From contig JBGQDM010000026.1 of assembly GCA_041495845.1 (NCBI GenBank), forward strand, positions 1 to 32,845: 32,845 nucleotides of DNA, written 5' to 3'. Origin of the DNA: JBGQDM01 sp041495845. GTDB lineage: Bacteria; Acidobacteriota; Terriglobia; Terriglobales; Acidobacteriaceae. A program made the translations under genes and the position numbers. The notes under the pieces were generated by a model. It made no database searches, was not told the origin of the DNA, and saw only the letters and a list, made by a program, of their open reading frames with translations. Of the stretch, positions 29,833-32,845 are shown one piece after another (positions within the stretch are counted from its first letter, which is position 1; every line of letters begins with the position of its first letter).

Positions 29833-30585
29833 CTAAATTGCGCTGTAGCCGCCATCTACGGGCAAAGTAACGCCCGTGACCCAGGCAGATTCGTCGGAGG
29901 CGAGAAACACTGCCGCGCCGGCGATGTCCTCGGGCTGGCCCAGGCGTCCGATGGGATGCACCGCCAGGCGTTGGCGGATGGCAGCAGCCGGATCGGGAAG
30001 CTGGCCATAGGCCGCGGCCGTGAGTTCCGTCTCAACAAAGCCGGGGCAGATGCAGTTGACGCGAATCTTGTCGGCGGCGTGGTCCACTGCCATGCACTTC
30101 GTGAGCAGGACAACGGCCGCCTTGGAAGGGGCATAGGCGGCGCGAATCTTGGTGGCGGTCATCCCCAGCACGGAAGCAATGTTGATGATGGAGCCACCCC
30201 CTGCCCGGCGTAAGTGAGGCAAGACCGCCCGCGATAACAGCCACACACTGCGCACGTTGACGTTGAAGGTGTGGTCCCACTGCGCTTCGGAAAGTTCTTC
30301 CACCGTGCCGGGAATGAGCACGCCGGCGTTGTTCAGGAGCACATTGCATCCGCCGAAATGGTTGACGGTAGTCGCAATGATGTGCGGGATGGCGGACTTC
30401 TCCGCCAAGTCGGCCGGTATCGCTAGAGCGTTGGCGCCAATCTCAGCTGCCACCGCTTCCAGCCGTTCTCGCCGCCGCCCCACTAGCGCGATGCGCGCCC
30501 CTTCACGACCGAAGGCCAGCGCACATGCCCGGCCAATGCCGCTGCCTGCACCTGTGATGATCGCGGTCTTTCCCGTCAGGCGCAA
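29833..30585 (-). CDS. Short-chain dehydrogenase/reductase
   Basis: The 250-residue NAD(P)-dependent oxidoreductase shows the classical SDR signature: TGAGSGIG (11-18), NNAG (85-88), Asn110, Ser138, Tyr151 and Lys155 as catalytic tetrad, and PGFVETEL. The C-terminus ends in LPVDGGYSAI. The reading frame starts with TTG 30585, three bases after the cydB stop, with AGGGG upstream; no better start fits. Substrate and cofactor preference are not resolved, although Arg37-Arg39 after the second strand would favour NADP. Co-transcription with cydAB is likely but does not reveal a link in function. Confidence 0.88.
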   Translation of the reverse strand: MRLTGKTAIITGAGSGIGRACALAFGREGARIALVGRRRERLEAVAAEIGANALAIPADLAEKSAIPHIIATTVNHFGGCNVLLNNAGVLIPGTVEELSEAQWDHTFNVNVRSVWLLSRAVLPHLRRAGGGSIINIASVLGMTATKIRAAYAPSKAAVVLLTKCMAVDHAADKIRVNCICPGFVETELTAAAYGQLPDPAAAIRQRLAVHPIGRLGQPEDIAGAAVFLASDESAWVTGVTLPVDGGYSAI

Positions 30586-30588
30586 ATT

Positions 30589-31650
30589 TTAGTGCCCCTG
30601 TCCTTCCGGTTCGATCGGCAAACTCTCAATCAGCACCTTGCCGGCGAACTTCCGATATACGAAGAAGAAGTATGCCAGAGCCAGGGCCATTCCGATAACC
30701 CACCACACCAGCGCGACACTCAACCCGTGGTGACCGGCAGCTGTGTTGAAGATGGTGAGGCTCAGCGCGGGGTCTGTGGTAGCAGGCAGCACGACGGGAT
30801 AGAGCGCAAACGCCGCTCCCACGAGCACGGACGCGAGATAAGCGCATGACCCGGAGAAGGCCAACTTTTCCTGCCGCTGGCGGTTGGCCCAGTACGCCAG
30901 GCCAAGAGCGGCAAAGGCCAGGAGCGGCAGCAGGAAGCCCGGGGGAAACCCGCGGTAGTTGCCCAGCAACGCCGGACGCACCTGCGTGGTGGCGAACAAA
31001 CTGACAGCGGTGAGCACGAACTGCAGCGGCAAGAGAAGAGTCACCACGCGACGGCTGCGCTGGTTGAGCGGGCCTTCGGTCTTCACCGCCACGTAGAGTG
31101 CGCCGTGAGTTGCCAGCGCGGTCAAGGCCAACCCGCCGGCCAGCACCGTATACCAATCCAGAATGCCGGGGTGGGTGGAGATTCCGAAGGTAGTCCAGAG
31201 CGGCTCGAAAAAATAGCCGTCTGGCCCGAGAGGTACACCCCGAATCACGTTGCCCAGCGCTGCTCCAAGAAACACCGCCAGCAGCGCGCTGGAGGCACAA
31301 AATACGACGTCGAAGAAATTGCTCCACACCGGTCCACCGATGTGCGACCGGAACTCGATGCTGATCGCCCGCAACATCAGCAGCCAGAGCACGATCATCA
31401 AGGGCAGATAGAACCCGCTGAAGCTGGAGGCATAGAGCAACGGGAAAGAGGAGTAAAGAGCGCCTCCCGCCGCAAGCAGCCAGACTTCGTTGCCATCCCA
31501 CACCGGGCCGATGGAGCGCAGCACGGCGCGGCGTTCGGCATTACTGCGCGCGACCCATAGATAGATTGCTCCGGCGCCGAGGTCAAAGCCGTCCAAGAGC
31601 ACGTACGCCGTAATCATCGCTGCCACGATCAGGAACCAAACTGTTTCCAT
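30589..31650 (-). CDS. cydB: Cytochrome bd oxidase subunit II
   Basis: The 353-residue polytopic membrane subunit (eight or so hydrophobic segments) partners CydA in the quinol oxidase that reduces oxygen to water with high affinity. The N-terminus (METVWFLIVAAMITAYVLLDGFDLGAGAIYL pattern, with Y-V-x-L-D-G-F-D-L-G) and VWDGNEVWLLAAGGALYSSFP are subunit II hallmarks. ATG 31650 has GGGGAAG just upstream and lies 9 bases from the cydA stop. The SDR gene follows within 3 bases. Confidence 0.95.
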   Translation of the reverse strand: METVWFLIVAAMITAYVLLDGFDLGAGAIYLWVARSNAERRAVLRSIGPVWDGNEVWLLAAGGALYSSFPLLYASSFSGFYLPLMIVLWLLMLRAISIEFRSHIGGPVWSNFFDVVFCASSALLAVFLGAALGNVIRGVPLGPDGYFFEPLWTTFGISTHPGILDWYTVLAGGLALTALATHGALYVAVKTEGPLNQRSRRVVTLLLPLQFVLTAVSLFATTQVRPALLGNYRGFPPGFLLPLLAFAALGLAYWANRQRQEKLAFSGSCAYLASVLVGAAFALYPVVLPATTDPALSLTIFNTAAGHHGLSVALVWWVIGMALALAYFFFVYRKFAGKVLIESLPIEPEGQGH

Positions 31651-31659
31651 GTCTTCCCC

Positions 31660-32845
31660 TTAATGCCCGGCAGCCGCCGTGTGGGCTGGCCCTTGTTCAA
31701 TTTCACAGCGCACCAAAAACAAATACAAAATTCCGAGCACGGTGTACATACCCATGAAGCCCAGCAGAGTAAAGAGTCCGTTGCCGGCGGAAACTGTCTT
31801 GGAATAGCCGTCCGCAGTGCGCATCAGGCCGTAGACGAGCCAGGGTTGGCGCCCCAGTTCCGCCGTTAGCCAGCCCGCAGTGTTGGCGATGAAGGGGAAG
31901 GGGAGAGCCAGCAGCAACATCCAGAGCAGCCAGCGCGTGCGGTAGAGCCGCCCGCGCCACAGCAGGAACACAGCCACTGCGCCCAGGGCGATGAAGATGG
32001 TCCCCAGTCCTACCATGATGTGGTAGCTGTAGTAGAGGAGTGGAATGTTCTCCGGCACGTCCTGAGGCGGGAAGGAATCCAAGCCGCGTACTTCCGCCTC
32101 CCAACGCTGGTATGTCAGCATGCTCAGCATGCGCGGCACCAGCACCGGATTATCAATCTTGCGGGCAACCATGTCGGGCTGGCCGATGATCACCAGCGGC
32201 GCGCCCGGCCCACTCTCGAACAAGGCTTCCATCGCAGCCAGGGTTGCAGGTTGGTACTCGGCCACCATTTTGCCCTGCTGATCACCGGTGGGAAAAACCT
32301 GCAGCACGCTGAAGATCAGGCCTGCGATCACGCCGGTGCGAACGAAGATGCGGCCCTGCTCCACAAATTTTCCGGACAAAAGATAGAACGCTCCAATCGA
32401 GGCCATGACGAAGGCGCCGGTAATCACCGACCCACTCATGTTGTGGGCGTACTGCCACCATGCCCAGGGGTTCAACAGCAGCGCCCAGAAACTCTGCAAC
32501 TGCATCGAGCCGTCTGCTGCCTTCTCATAGCCGGTGGGATGCTGCATCCAGGCGTCAGTGGCGATGATGAAGAACCCGGAAATCCACGAGCCTACGAATA
32601 CCGCCACGGCCGACCACCAGTGCGCGCGCGGAGACAATTTGTTCTCGCCATAAAGAAACAGCCCAAGAAATGCCGATTCGAGAAAGAAAGCAAACAGCCC
32701 TTCCATGGCCAGCGTCTGCCCGATGACGCCACCAGCAAAGCGTGAAAAGTGCGACCAATTCGTTCCAAACTGAAATTCCAAAGGAATGCCGGTGACCACG
32801 CCCATGACGAACGTGATGCCGAAAATCCTGGCCCAGAAACGGGCC
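31660..32845 (-). CDS. cydA: Cytochrome bd oxidase subunit I, 5' end outside window
   Basis: The frame is open to the end of the window and continues upstream of ATG 32805 with residues ARFWARIFGITFVM, typical of CydA, so the N-terminal helices (including the first haem ligand) lie outside. The visible part includes EFQFGTNW, EGLFAFFLESAFLGLF (the conserved Glu in the membrane), AHNMSGS with the haem b595/b558-region His, and GRQPWLVYGLMRT of the quinol-binding side. The Q-loop is short compared with the long E. coli version. It leads the cydA-cydB operon and would support respiration at low oxygen. Confidence 0.95.
   Translation of the reverse strand, partial: ARFWARIFGITFVMGVVTGIPLEFQFGTNWSHFSRFAGGVIGQTLAMEGLFAFFLESAFLGLFLYGENKLSPRAHWWSAVAVFVGSWISGFFIIATDAWMQHPTGYEKAADGSMQLQSFWALLLNPWAWWQYAHNMSGSVITGAFVMASIGAFYLLSGKFVEQGRIFVRTGVIAGLIFSVLQVFPTGDQQGKMVAEYQPATLAAMEALFESGPGAPLVIIGQPDMVARKIDNPVLVPRMLSMLTYQRWEAEVRGLDSFPPQDVPENIPLLYYSYHIMVGLGTIFIALGAVAVFLLWRGRLYRTRWLLWMLLLALPFPFIANTAGWLTAELGRQPWLVYGLMRTADGYSKTVSAGNGLFTLLGFMGMYTVLGILYLFLVRCEIEQGPAHTAAAGH

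Noticed and set aside
1..32845. CRISPR arrays, prophage genes or rRNA/tRNA genes
   Set aside because: No regularly spaced repeats, phage structural or integrase genes, or conserved RNA sequences were recognised on either strand.

Overview
The window looks like a chromosomal segment of a G+C-rich Gram-negative bacterium, most probably an acidobacterium (Terriglobia/Koribacter-like). This is an inference from the style of the proteins, the predicted outer-membrane protein, the divergent membrane pyrophosphatase, the CxxCH cytochrome, cytochrome bd and the hrcA-grpE-dnaJ order. No rRNA, tRNA or CRISPR array was recognised.

Layout. 1-2500: the end of a prolyl oligopeptidase, a small secreted-protein remnant and a PD-(D/E)XK endonuclease-like gene. 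2555-5585: a complete 3,015-bp IS1595-family transposon. It has perfect 25-bp terminal inverted repeats, an 8-bp target duplication with one mismatch, a transposase and four cargo genes, including a trypsin-like protease and a cysteine-rich zinc-ribbon-like protein. 5626-6247: a vapBC-like toxin-antitoxin pair. 6309-9000: a divergent H+/Na+-translocating pyrophosphatase with its own promoter, a palindromic operator candidate and a terminator. 9017-11781: a cytochrome c/outer-membrane protein operon, a Fur-family regulator and a YdjM-like membrane protein; TTGCAAC boxes lie in front of the operon and of fur. 11836-14140: a secreted coiled-coil protein, an MscS channel and a PLP-dependent dehydratase. 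14173-15624: a short orphan reading frame and a membrane-anchored RHS-like protein. 15735-15806: three stacked hairpins.

15848-20635 (minus strand): rho with a 71-aa omega-like protein upstream, the YifB/ComM AAA+ ATPase and a thiolase. 20814-21002 holds a tiny transcription unit: promoter, TTGCAAC box, a 14-codon lysine-rich reading frame and a strong terminator. 21036-27525 (minus strand) is the heat-shock operon hrcA-grpE-dnaJ-rsmE-UvrD/RecB-like helicase-nuclease, led by a near-consensus sigma-70 promoter and without a visible CIRCE. 27731-28864: a sarcosine-oxidase-type flavoenzyme. 28871-32845 (minus strand): cydA (cut by the window end), cydB, an SDR dehydrogenase and an Mrp-type Fe-S carrier ATPase.

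The best candidates for something undescribed are the IS1595 transposon cargo (protease plus zinc-ribbon protein), the TTGCAAC-box regulon that may link fur, the outer-membrane protein/cytochrome operon and the micro-peptide, and the dnaJ gene whose only start codon compatible with an intact J domain is CTG.
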